Source: Phoronis ovalis (lineage: Eukaryota; Phoronida; Phoronidae). From it: a stretch of DNA of 21,604 nucleotides. Position numbers and translations under genes: made by a program. The notes beneath the pieces were generated by a model. It saw nothing but the letters and a program-made list of their open reading frames with translations, made no database searches and was not told the origin of the DNA. Of this stretch, positions 1 through 9,996 are shown in pieces. The stretch covers positions 1 to 21,604 of the forward strand of contig JAOXYB010098382.1 of the NCBI GenBank assembly GCA_028565635.1, written 5' to 3'. Position 1 is the first letter of the stretch. The number at the start of each line of letters is the position of its first letter.

Positions 1-233
1 TATATTAGTGCATTTATTGTATTATTAGGTATGAGACTTATATTTAGCATCTTGTGAAGATATGTACATCTGTACAGTAGTAACATTTCCTTTTTTATAT
101 TTTTTTCAACAATTACTTTCAACAGGAAGTTGTTCAAAAATAATCAGAAAAAGTCTGTCAACTCGACAGGTATGCGCCTGTGAAATGTGAAAAACAGTGC
201 AACACTTAATTAAGTTAAACAGAATGCACATAC
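1..233 (-). other. Start of a BRPF1 intron (5' splice donor and following sequence)
   Basis: Read on the minus strand, the coding exon ends at 234 and is followed directly by GTATGT (233 to 228), a good metazoan splice donor. If the exon were read through the donor it would continue only a few residues (VCAFCLT) before a stop, whereas BRPF1 proteins continue after DMDEE with an aspartate and a WL-containing stretch. The next coding exon is therefore expected to the left of the window. Nothing else is recognisable in these 233 bases beyond T-rich runs. Confidence 0.8.
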
Positions 234-875
234 CTCTTCATCCATATCATACTCTACCTCCTCGTCCAAATCTTCATTTGATTTTTCTATGTAACGATAA
301 TATGCCACAGGTCGAGGAGGAGCTTCAGGTTGTGATGGATAGTCATCCATTATTTTAAAAGAAGCTTCTGGAAGCTTTGATACTGGTGGCATGCTTGGTT
401 CTTTGCGTAGCTTTGTATCTTTACCAGCTTTCTGGGGAGATTTAGGGTTATAGGGAGATTTTGGATTGTCGTATTCCTTTATAGAATTTTCACAGTTATC
501 AATCTCATCGCGGGTAATAATCTCTAATGGTTCATAGATATTTATACGATGACTTCTACCCTCTAGATCAACTTCCACTAAGCGCTGTGCCTCGGCATAT
601 GTTAGAGTTTCTCGTGCTGGTGTTCGCAAGAAATCAGGGGGTGTAGGTGAGCGACGTAAACTTCTGTGATGCCACTTCCCCTTTCTTCGACCAGGTTTCT
701 TGTAAGGTGTAGGGAGATTATTTTCTGGATTTTCATGGTCATATTTATATAGATGAAACTGTATACCACAAAAACTTTTATAAACTTTACGACAGTCTTT
801 CACGGGACATTCATATGGAGGTTTTGTAGCTTTCAGTCCTTGACAATAAATACGAACATCAAAATCTATCTTCAT
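234..875 (-). CDS. BRPF1: BRPF1 (peregrin) first coding exon, N-terminal 214 residues, gene continues off the left edge
   Basis: BRPF1 is a nuclear scaffold that joins the MOZ/MORF (KAT6) acetyltransferases to ING5 and MEAF6 and reads histone tails through PHD, bromodomain and PWWP modules. Only the N-terminus is here. Visible features are the family start MKIDFDVRIYC; a C2H2 zinc finger at residues 23-47 (C23, C28, H41, H47) after the conserved KATKPPYECPV; a basic linker at about 59-75; the conserved segment YAEAQRLVEVDLEGR at 93-107, followed by HRINIYEPLEII; a variable KSP-containing linker at about 127-170 with NPKSP present twice; and APPRPVAYYRYIEKS then DLDEEVEYDMDEE at 185-214, the start of the EPL1-like region. 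The ATG at 875-873 has A at -3 and an in-frame TGA two codons upstream, which fixes the start. The exon is exactly 214 codons and ends in phase 0 at a GTATGT donor. The PHD, bromodomain and PWWP regions lie to the left of the window. BRPF3 or a single invertebrate BRPF ancestor are alternatives; the zinc finger favours BRPF1. Confidence 0.93.
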
Positions 876-1424
876 ATTTCAGGTACAATGTTCTTTGTTA
901 CACCTTATGAGACAAAGCATATGTCATTTGTTTACACAAGAACAGCTTCATCAATAATAAAAACAGTTCATTTTTGCTGATGATTAAAGAACTCCTGTGA
1001 AAAATGTTCCTCCCTAGAAAATAAAAATTGCGATTATATTTTGTATGCACTACTTCCACAAAACAACTGCATTTAGTCGATTTAAATACCTTTTAGTAAA
1101 GTCATTTCTGAAAGTCGCAAGTGACCTAGTTAACCGGCAGAACATGGCCGATTTGACCTAATTTTAATGTTAAAATTCTATTGGCATTCCTATCATCTTA
1201 TTAAATTAAACGAACTTATTTACTAGAACATACAGCCCTCCATATACAGGAATACTATACGCATCAAATAAAAATAAAAGAAACGCATTTTCGCTTCACT
1301 ATAGACACTTAAAAAGAAGGGACAAAGGACGCCTGTATCGACCGTTGAAAATGAACAAAGAGATAACATTTTGTCGTTTAGACGGATTACAAAACGATAT
1401 GTTAGGCACTTTCTTATACTTACA
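876..1424 (-). other. Probable BRPF1 5'UTR: untranslated exon, one intron (1423-995), and 5' part of the coding exon
   Basis: On the minus strand a strong donor, GTAAGTA, begins at 1423, directly after GGATGT. A plausible acceptor, TTTTTCACAG, ends at 995. Splicing these would put a non-coding exon ending at 1424 upstream of a second exon that starts at 994 and carries 119 untranslated bases before the ATG at 875. A 5'UTR intron is common in chromatin-regulator genes. This is inferred from splice-site sequences alone; transcription starting inside 995-1423 is the main alternative. No coding potential is seen in 876-1424. Confidence 0.4.
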
Positions 1425-1524
1425 CATCCAGTGAATCCGTGATATGCTTTAAAACTGTTTCTTGAATGTTGAGGAGAACTGTTTACGGTAAATTAACAGG
1501 AATTTCCAACAGACAGATGGTTTC

Positions 1525-1700
1525 CTGCAAGACGGAAGTTATGAATACAGTACGTTTGCGCATGTGCAAATTGTGGTTTGACCTATTTTTAGCTAAGAGC
1601 GGGAAACCCTGCAACGTCAACCTGGCCCAGCAGGGACCTCCCTTTTTGTGTCATGCAGGGGCAATGAACCCGCAGCGAACAAGTTTTTTTTAAAGTTAAG
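1525..1700 (-). promoter_or_regulatory. Probable BRPF1 core promoter with ETS-, NRF1- and E2F-like motifs
   Basis: This stretch is richer in GC and CpG than its surroundings. It holds an ETS-type CGGAAGT (1533-1539), an NRF1-like TGCGCATGTGCA (1557-1568, one mismatch to the palindromic consensus YGCGCAYGCGCR) and an E2F-type GCGGGAAA (1599-1606). This combination is typical of CpG-type promoters of broadly expressed genes in animals. It lies just upstream, on the minus strand, of the inferred untranslated BRPF1 exon. No TATA box is convincing. Motif matches were made by eye, and function is inferred. Confidence 0.4.
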
Positions 1701-1989
1701 ACGTGTTATCTGGTTGTAAAGACCTTATGAAAGCCCAGATTAAAAGATCGTTAATTTCCAAGGATTTTTTGGGTGACATTTTAAAACCGGATAAAAGTTT
1801 CGTCTGCTAGACGGATCTACAAAGAAAATTGATTTAACATGATGAAGGCACTGCAGAAAATTTCAGGTGCCTGTGAATCGAGATGTTTTTTTATCTAAGG
1901 TAACCCAGAATGGTTACCGAGACTTAAATTCATGTGTGTCCTGTCTAGTCTTCATTTCATCAGTCACCTGTTGCCTGCTGATAAACTAT

Positions 1990-2304
1990 AATATTGAAAA
2001 TTTACAACTAAAATTTGTTTATTCGATGACGTCATTTGAAAACACAATCTGTTTGAAATATCACTAAATAAACGCCATAAAGTTTGGTCTGTGATGGATA
2101 TTCCGTCTTTCTGAGGGATGCCCGATGACGTAATGCACTCAGCCGATTGGTTGCGTGCCAAAGTAGGCGGGACTAATGTATAGCAGACCTCCAAATCTGT
2201 TAACCGAGTGCATTCACAGATAATTTCTGTTGGAGAACGGATTAAAAGTCTTACGATACTGGAAGAGTTGGAGAAAGCACTTGGATGAGGCATTACTGAT
2301 CGAG
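1990..2304 (+). promoter_or_regulatory. Probable promoter and 5'UTR of the ADAMTS-like gene, with CRE and CCAAT motifs
   Basis: Directly upstream of the plus-strand start codon lie a perfect palindromic CRE, TGACGTCA (2027-2034), a CRE/ATF variant TGACGTAA (2126-2133), an inverted CCAAT box GATTGG (2145-2150) and a GC-box-like GGCGGGAC (about 2166-2173). CCAAT boxes and CREs within a few hundred bases of the start are common in animal promoters, and their clustering next to a first exon supports a promoter here. The transcription start cannot be fixed from sequence. The same 880-bp spacer must also serve the BRPF1 gene on the other strand. Confidence 0.45.
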
Positions 2305-2404
2305 ATGCGGTGTGTGGACGTAGCGCTATTGCTACTTGCGATCTGCTGTCGGGGTTTAGCGTTTATGATGCCGCTAAATTCTTACCCCGGATTGCAGAAG
2401 GAAG
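2305..2404 (+). CDS. ADAMTS-like metalloprotease, coding exon 1: signal peptide
   Basis: The ATG at 2305 opens 33 codons plus one base. The peptide begins MRCVDV, has the hydrophobic core ALLLLAICC (residues 7-15) and then GLAF, which is a typical secretory signal peptide and fits a secreted protease. The reading frame is open upstream to a stop at 2221, but no ATG occurs between that stop and 2305, so this ATG is the first possible start. G is at -3, giving a fair initiation context. The exon ends at 2404 with AAG before a GTAGAC donor, in phase 1. The next exon starts at 2552 and needs exactly phase 1, producing valine 34. The 147-bp intron (2405-2551) ends in a long T-run and CAG. Exon 1 is inferred from the signal peptide and phase, since signal sequences are not conserved enough to match directly. 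Confidence 0.75.
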
Positions 2405-2551
2405 GTAGACTGTTTTATCTTTATATTCTAGAAGTACAAGGAGACGCAAACTATGAATGAAAATTGGTCTCTGTTTGCTTAATTCCATTCAGTTCCACGT
2501 TGTGTGTTACTAATTGTAATTTTTTCATCGTTTTTCTTTGTTTTTTTTCAG
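2405..2551 (+). other. Intron 1 of the ADAMTS-like gene
   Basis: A 147-bp intron with a moderate donor (GTAGAC) and a very strong acceptor: an unbroken pyrimidine-rich tract from about 2520 with a run of eight or more T, ending in CAG at 2549-2551. It separates the signal-peptide exon from the propeptide exon and interrupts codon 34 after its first base. Confidence 0.75.
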
Positions 2552-2904
2552 TTGCACCAGGATTGAAAGAGTCAAATATGGAAGTAATTATACCAACTCT
2601 TATACATTTGGAAAAATCATCTACATTATATGCAAATGATAGTCATTATAGAAATAAAAGAAATACACATCGCATTTTTACAACAAGGACTTCATACGAA
2701 CTTAAAGCATTTGGAGAGAATATTCTATTAAATTTAACAACTGATGTTAATTTTATTGCACCTCAATTTATAGTGCAGCATGGGAATATATCATACCTGC
2801 GTGACCCCCTGGCCCAAGGAGGTGGTGTTAAAGAATGCTTTTACACAGGTAGTGTAAATGGAGAGACTCGGTCGCACAGCACTATCAATCTATGCAAAGG
2901 AATG
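2552..2904 (+). CDS. ADAMTS-like metalloprotease, coding exon 2: reprolysin-type propeptide
   Basis: This exon encodes residues 34-151 of the spliced product. It matches the M12B (ADAM/ADAMTS) propeptide pattern: YELKAFGENILLNLTTD (82-98, the hydrophobic strand with LNL), FIAPQFIVQHG (101-111), and ECFYTGSVNGE (128-138), which corresponds to the conserved CxYxGxV of the family. After this comes a small Ser/Thr stretch and NLCKGM (146-151), matching the conserved Ser/Thr-x-Cys-x-Gly-Leu. Three N-glycosylation sequons are visible (N62-D-S, N94-L-T, N112-I-S). RNKR at 67-70 fits a proprotein-convertase site inside the prodomain, as seen in several ADAMTS members. The exon ends in phase 0 at a consensus GTGAGT donor (2905). 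In this family the propeptide keeps the zymogen inactive and assists folding in the secretory pathway. The LNLTT and later YKR/CG motifs look more like ADAMTS than ADAM, but the subfamily is not resolved. Confidence 0.88.
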
Positions 2905-5900
2905 GTGAGTTTTCAACTAATCAAATTTGGGTTCAAGTCAGATGTTGTTTCTGCAAAAATGTCAAGGGTTAAGTTAACCAGATGTCGCTTTATGCACCTT
3001 ACCTTATATACCTATTAATTTATTACCATGATGATTAAGTTAAATTATTTTTTGTGCCTTGGGACATTTGAATGAGGTTATGCATTATTTTAACATCTGT
3101 ATTTCACATGCCATCTGTAGATAGTTGAGTGTGTTTTTTTTCGAGCTCTTGCAAACAGGACTGTTTAAAATTGTTTATTAAAATATATAGCTAATTCTTA
3201 TTGGAAAAATATTTTAAGCCATCTGAAGTTTGTACTAGACACAAGTGAACTTATTAATACAGTACTAATATGTTTACATTTACTTGTTATTATTTAATTT
3301 GTTGTTGTATAATACAACACATTGCCAGAGATTACTCAGTAGGCATAATCTTTCAATTATGTACTTTACCCCTAATTACTTTTGAAAACAATCTGTTGTA
3401 TGTAGGACTAAGTGTTAAGATCAAAAGCTCTTTGAAACATCTCTATGCTATCTATAATGCTTTTTACCAGACAACCTTAGGATCATGAATGGGCGCTTTC
3501 AATAATCTAAACATTCAGTGTTTTGGATTTCCATTCAGAATAACTAGCTTATCCAAATCAGGTTCACAAGGTTTATTTCATTTAGCTACATCTTACTACT
3601 ACTATTCAAAGGCCTAGATATATAAGTATCCCATTCAATTTAACAGGCAACAAAGATATTTCCTTAGATTATACCTGTCCTAGATCTGCCCCTAATGTCA
3701 TTAAAAAATCAGTAAAGCGCGTAAATGAAATTGTAGCACACAATGTGTTTAGCTGGTGTGTTAAATTTTCAACAGTGTCTCAATGAAGTATAATATTTTT
3801 TGTTGAAACATGAAGATTCACTGTGTGGATGTACAAATAAAAGTTTCAAAGCTTAGGTTTACCCTGTAGGCCTTTATATATATAAACAAGACTTGACTTC
3901 AAGAATATAATAAATCAACTGTGTTATATGAACAATCATGTGTGGCCCTCAGGTGTTTAGATTTATTTGTATTAATCTATGGTCAACCTCATGGTTTCAA
4001 TGAGATTTTGATAGAGTAGTACTTTATTATGTATATTGAGAGTGCATAAGCAATAAAGTTTCATGGTTTATATTATATAGTTCTGACATTATTATGAAGC
4101 CTATAAACATGTGAAACCATAGATTCCATGAAGAGTGGGGATTTTAACATTAAGAATTGTTTACTAGTATCCTGTGAAAAAAGTGTACTGATGCATGAAT
4201 TTGCATTAATAAGAAAGTTTTTCATAAAACTAAATTTCTTTTCCTGTTAAATCATTTTTTTATGGTTCATTAATTGTGTTTGCAGTCTATTGGTATTTTA
4301 CAGAAAATGTAGCTAAATTCAAATTGGAAATCGTGTGCTTTCTCTAAGAAATTTAATGATATTAATTAAATTATACTGTGAAAAAAAAGGCTGGGAGCAT
4401 TAGAATTTGATGAAATAGTTCAGATTAATCTGTGTATTATCTGCTACTGTACTACAACTGTTATGTGTAGAACCATAAAATATTTACTGAAAGATTATTC
4501 ACTGTAGATATAACAGTTGATAACAACTTTTGATCCCTTGTAATCCTAACACTTCTAATCAGTCTGTACTAGTGTTATAAATTGTAATCAGCATTTATTA
4601 CAATTAAAGTGCATAGAGGCTTCTTTAATAACTAGTGCTGCAAATGGTCATATTAAAGGTTTCATGCTGAAAAAACACTATGGTAGTAGTGGTGTTGGAT
4701 TGATTGGAGAAAGCTATGTTCCAGCCACTAATATTTTTGCCAAAAGATTTACTTTACAAATACCCTGGATTAGCCTGTGAATGACCACTAAAAGGGATTA
4801 TCAGTTTGAAGTCTACTTTATATGTTACAATATTTTTTTGTAAGCATGTTATGATTTAATCTTTATTTACTGTTCTTATTTAAGGTATTCTTTTCTCAAT
4901 TCTCACTTATATTGGTGTATTCATTCACTCGACTCTTTAATGCTTATGAATATTGTAGTAAAAATGAATGACCTGGAATTTGAAAATTTCACTGCTTAAT
5001 AAAACTTCGAAAAATTAGTTCTTTATTTGATGTTGCCTCCAAGTACCTATCTAATTACCTGTGTAAAGAATTTTAATATTAAAATTAGTAATGAACATGT
5101 TGAATAAAAGGTTTTGATCAGGGTTTGATAGGAACAAAATATAAAGGCACACCCTTAGCATCTGCTTTCTGTAGCTAAATATAATATTTTGTGATGAAAC
5201 ACATTCCAATCAAATTATTTTCCCAAAGCCAATATTTGATTTAGGGATTTGGATTGACAGAACATTGCTTACTTGTAATATTGTCTAATAATGATAATAA
5301 CTGTATTGCAGTGACCGGTACCTTTGATCTATTTATACTATCAATTGCATGCACAAAACTCTTTTGTCAGAAGCAATTTGTTCTTCTTTCTTCACATGCT
5401 GTTTAGTCTAGTCCTGTTATTTTTAATATCTTTTTAATATGCATGAATTGCTTTGGGTTGTTAATTGTCCAGTATGTACCTTGGTTCATGTGATGTGAAT
5501 TGTTCTCCAAAAATGCCTCTGTATATTATTTAGCCAAAGATCACTTTATATGTGCACCAAACATGTAAAGGACACAGTTCCAATAATTTAAACATGGCTA
5601 GTGAAGTAAGATGAAATATCTAGATGCCATCAACAGGTATATGTGGTATTTTCCAGTTATCTCTGTAATGATGGTAACTGAAATTATAAACAGGAATTTT
5701 TATGTAAACTGTTGCCAAAGCAAGATATAGATTCTGATAATGCAAAACATACTGCAACTGTATGTATCTATCATGCCCTCCCTCCCTGCACCAAATGCGA
5801 ATATTAGACCAGCAGATCTTGGTGGTGGAGTAAGTGACCAATGGTGCTGGAATTGGCTGAAGAATGTTTTCTTAATTTTTTTTGCAATGATTTGTATGGA

Positions 5901-7964
5901 AAATAAAAATAGTGCCTTGGCTGCCCCAGATTTTGTGAAAACAGAACAGTCATTGCCCAATTTTCTGACAGGATACAGCTTTTACTATTCAGAAATAAAT
6001 GTGAACCATAAGTCACCAATCTGAAACTCATTAACATTAAAGCTATGCTGTTATGAATGCTGCTCTGTTCTGTTTTTGTTCGCTTTAAAAAACTGTCTGG
6101 TGCTCAATCATGCAAGCACCAGTCTTGTCCCAGATACTATATATATAGTGTTTAGGTTCATAAATAGTGTCTGTGGGCAGATCCATGATCCTCTATGGAT
6201 TTGTCTTTTCAGAAATCTTAAAAAATGATGACTTTTGGCCTAAATCTAATCCTACTTGAAAAGTTACTTTAGATATCATAAGAAATGGGTGAATCTTTCC
6301 TTCCGCCTCTAATAAATCCAGAATTAATCCAAAAAAAGAGCTCGTAAAACATTTGCCTCACTGCAGTTGCATGCTATAAATACTGTATGATCCCAGTGAC
6401 AAAGAAAACATTTATTTAACACCTGAAGTAATGGAAATAAATCCCATCATACTGCTTGGTCTGGCTTTCAATAACTGGGGTTAATTTTGGAACAAAGTTT
6501 TTTTATGTTTAGACCAGACTGCAGCTAAAATAAGTTAAGGCAAAATGTTAAATTTCCTGCTATGTCTTTAATGAAAAAGGATATTTTAGTGCTTTCAGCA
6601 GTTTAATTTGTTTATGCTCCATAGGCAAAACTCATTTTCATTCATATAAATTTAACATTGCTTAATTTACTGTGCACATTACAAAATACAGTTTACAACC
6701 TATAATCCATCTTGTGGACTGTTTTATAAACATGATTTAAGATTTATTGAGACCTATTATTCTATATTTTATGTAATTTTATGCTGTGAAGCACATTACA
6801 ATACACATTATATGAATGAATATTATTGTGTTTATATTTTTATAGGCCAGTAATAGGAGACCACCCTAATACTAATAGTAATTCTTTTTTCCTGAATATA
6901 TAACTGAAAATCTCAGCTTACCATTATGTATAATAAAATTGTATACAATTTTTCAAATTGCATGTATATATTATTAAACAATCTGCATTATGTTGAACTG
7001 GTCAGCGGTTTAATGAAAAGATACTTGTGCTGGACGAAACATGAAACCAAATCAAAAAAAGTTTTATGCACTTTTAATTGTTGGGATCTACTATTCTTGC
7101 CTAAAGTGTTGTTACACTGATCCTGATAAGGTATTCCATTGCTAGTTTGTGAGGTCTCTCTGCCACGAGCACATCTTCCTTATGTTACTATTATCGCATT
7201 GAGTTGGTTAGTTTATTTGTTGCTAATTTTATTGTGGGAGTTACAGATTGTGGTATTATCTTTATTTTAATGTCACCCCTCTCAATTCACCCTTATTCTT
7301 TTTCTCTTAACATATCAATTTTCATATAATGTACACACTCTTTATTGCACAAAAGTCATTTTCTGCAGTAGTGATTTTAAATACTGTCTGTGGTCACACT
7401 CTGCTACTACTTCCCTTCGCCAGCTTGATTCCTTAGCGGTAGGTTTCGATCAACTTTGTGTTTCTGTTAAGATATCTATTTCATAGGTGACATCTCTTGT
7501 CGGAGTTCTATTCAGAGATTGATCCAGATGTAGCTTGCCTGTGCTCTACCTGTCCAGTATGTCCTAAATCGTGAATCTTTCCTTAAATGTTAAGTGGTTG
7601 GGGAATACTTTTTTTTAAAGAAAACTGCACAAGCAATGGAACGTCTAGCTGATCCATATGATTTCCCCTAATCTGCTTGTGCCTACATTAGATGTTGATC
7701 TCATTTGCCACCTTAACTAGTCATTGCTGTTTTGTGTTTTTATATCATGATCCCAGTAAAGTAAATGAATGAATATTTACTTAAAATGTAACAAAAAAAA
7801 TCTTATTCTGTATTAATTAATAAAAGTTAAAAAGATCCCTCTTATAGAAAATCCTGGATCTGAGTTTAGGTATTTCCAGAAAATCCAGAAACTAGCACTT
7901 GTGTTTTATTTTATTTTCCAAGTGGCATATATCCTACAAAGTAAAATTTTAATATTTTTTGTAG
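2905..7964 (+). other. Intron 2 of the ADAMTS-like gene (5060 bp)
   Basis: The intron runs from the GTGAGT donor at 2905 to the acceptor TTTTTTGTAG ending at 7964. It is strongly AT-rich, dense in stop codons in every frame, and rich in short A and T runs. The longest open stretch, about 94 codons at 5740-6024, has no recognised domain and looks like chance. A small perfect hairpin (6097-6122) and an AT palindrome (6136-6149) are the only structured sequences noticed. I saw no transposon protein remnant, RNA gene or internal exon. Confidence 0.8.
6097..6149. repeat. Perfect 8-bp inverted repeat followed by a 14-bp AT palindrome
   Basis: CTGGTGCT (6097-6104) is repeated in exact inverse as AGCACCAG (6115-6122) around a 10-base loop. 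Fourteen bases further on, ACTATATATATAGT (6136-6149) is a full palindrome. The flanks do not extend the first stem, so a microRNA precursor is unlikely. The two may be chance or the remains of a small transposon. Confidence 0.5.
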
Positions 7965-8109
7965 ACCGGGAGAATATATTTTTCTAAAGGAGATTATCTT
8001 ATTGAACCTCACCCTGAAGATACTCATATAGATGCTGTGAATGAGAAGAGGCACATAATTTACAAAAGAACTGCTGATGAACACTCAGAAGATAGCTGTG
8101 GCCTTAAAG
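7965..8109 (+). CDS. ADAMTS-like metalloprotease, coding exon 3: end of propeptide with cysteine-switch-like Cys
   Basis: The exon encodes residues 152-199 and enters in phase 0, directly continuing NLCKGM into TGRIYFSKGDYLIEPHPED. This is the conserved propeptide pattern G-x-I ... Y-x-I-E-P-L, with His in place of the usual Leu. It is followed by KRHIIYKRTADE (179-190), matching the family's H-V-V-Y-K-R, and by EDSCGLK (193-199). The isolated Cys196 before Gly is at the place where ADAMTS propeptides carry the cysteine thought to coordinate the catalytic zinc in the zymogen. The Y-K-R followed by a short acidic spacer and C-G layout is closest, from memory, to the ADAMTS6/10/7/12 group. The exon ends at 8109 in phase 1 before the consensus donor GTAAGT. 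The furin site that ends the propeptide and the HExxH catalytic motif are not encoded here. Confidence 0.88.
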
Positions 8110-9996
8110 GTAAGTTCTAGATTTTTTTAGAACATACCAAGTGATTTACATGTGAGATGAGTAGTAGACTTCATAAGTACTATACCTTGTTTTAAAAGGA
8201 GATTTATTCACCACTGATTTTTTTCAACTAGAACAGTATCCAGCTACTACTGGACTTTACTGCAAAAAGATATTAAATTATGACATGCACAGTTACTTTT
8301 GAAAAAAGTTGTTGTTCATGAGATATGTCATTATCCTCATACTGACCAAACAGAAGACTGCATTTTGTCTGACCAGAAGGAATCTTCTGCAAATCTTCTG
8401 ACATACGACAGAGATCTCAAGAGCCCCAGTATGTGCATTAATTGTTGTAATAAATTTATACTGTTTTAAAATAGTTATTAGTTAATAATTATTCACTTTC
8501 AGAGGGTATTTTGTTAAACTGTCCTTTTCTTTCTAAAAAGGTCTTAAATGCATAGTTTTTGGAAATTTTTTAACAAGTTTATGCAAAATACTGTCAAAAA
8601 AACACAAACTAAATACACTTGTTTAAATGTGCAGATTTGTTCTATGGAGGCCGATGTACAATTGTCAGTTCAGATCTTCAAAGCAAAGTTATTATCATTT
8701 CTACTAAGCTAACTATAGTTGCATGATGCATTGAAAAAACAGTAAAAAAAATTCAAGCTGTGTGAATTGGTATGATTTATTTTCTATTCTTCCTGGTGTA
8801 AATTAGTGGTTAAAAATTAGCTTTATGATGTCGAGAAATTAGGGGTTTGCTACATTTATGTACCAAATGAACCATCTATAATTATTATATCTGAAAAAAG
8901 TGTTGTTTAATCTTGATTATAAAAGATTGATAAAAGAATTGAGTCATCCTATTCACAGACACTGAAGCTTATGTACTTGATAACATTATGATGTGTATTG
9001 CATCTTAATGTTGTGCTCACTGTAATATCAAATATAATACATGCCAAAAATATAACCAAATTTCACTATGAAGAATGCACATATTGTGCCAAATATATAG
9101 TAATACATCTTGCTGCAAGGTGAATTACATGTAATGTACTTATATCAGACAGTGGACTGGAGAACACCTTACAAGGTCATTTTTGCTGCTGTTTTGTTAT
9201 TACATATGCATACCAGATTCTTGGGAGTCTGAATGTGCTAGTTGTTTTCAACTTGAATTGGAACACAGATCTAACTGTGTACTATGCCTTTTTCATTCAA
9301 CATTAATTAGCATAGTTATATTTAAAAAATATTTTGACATGGTTTTTGTCCAGAGAATATTGTCACAGTGAGTTATGTCTATATAAATAATGTTGAGTCT
9401 CGCTGAATTATTCACACACAGGACCTTGTAAAGCACATTTTAATCTGTCAACAAATTTGTGAATTATTTCAGGCAACTGTCTAAAATTGGTAATTGCAGT
9501 TAATAAAAAGTATAATTTAAGAAATTTAGTTGTTAAATAAAACTAAGTTTGATCACCATAATGAATTTTACACATTTGTGTTATTTTGTCACCATGTTTA
9601 CTAGCAGGTGTCTCATGCATTGACAGCCCATTTAAAGGAACCTGTTTTGGCAGGAATATATTTATTTGTGGTTGAGGAAATCAGACTAAAGACAGCCCAT
9701 TGCTGTTAAATTGGCTACCTGATCAGTCTAATTGATTGAGTTAGCAACCTATTTATTTTAGGTCTGCTTAACTTTTTGAAGAAACTTTTAAGCAAATGGC
9801 AAATAGAAACAGGACATGTTGATACATTTCTTTAGCAACAATATATAGCTGCAGTTTTGGCCTTTTAGAAAAATGCATTCCTGTCATTATGTTGACAGAT
9901 GCATACTTAACTTGATATTTTTGTAAATACATTTTGCATATCAGAATATTGGAGATTTTTGTATCCTTTTTGAGGCAAATTTGGTCAGTTACCTAA

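Noticed and set aside
753-980. 75-codon open frame on the plus strand overlapping the BRPF1 exon
   Set aside because: It lies antisense to a well-matched BRPF1 coding exon and has no recognisable domain.
1466-1693. 75-codon open frame in the promoter spacer
   Set aside because: It sits in promoter-like sequence with CpGs and transcription-factor motifs, has no domain, and the fewer stops follow from higher GC.
2230-2304. Upstream extension of the ADAMTS-like first exon starting at a TTG codon
   Set aside because: Animal nuclear genes rarely start at TTG, and the extension would place 25 charged residues before the signal peptide. The ATG at 2305 is the natural start.
2905-3018. Read-through of the ADAMTS-like exon 2 frame past position 2904
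   Set aside because: A consensus GTGAGT donor ends the exon, homology stops there, and the next exon at 7965 continues the propeptide in phase.
5740-6024. 94-codon open frame in intron 2, with antisense open frames over the same span
   Set aside because: Open frames on both strands of the same segment, no family match and no splice-like borders indicate chance or a decayed repeat.
9620-9705. GACAGCCCAT occurring twice about 65 bases apart
   Set aside because: A ten-base direct repeat with no extension on either side is too weak to call a duplication or target site.
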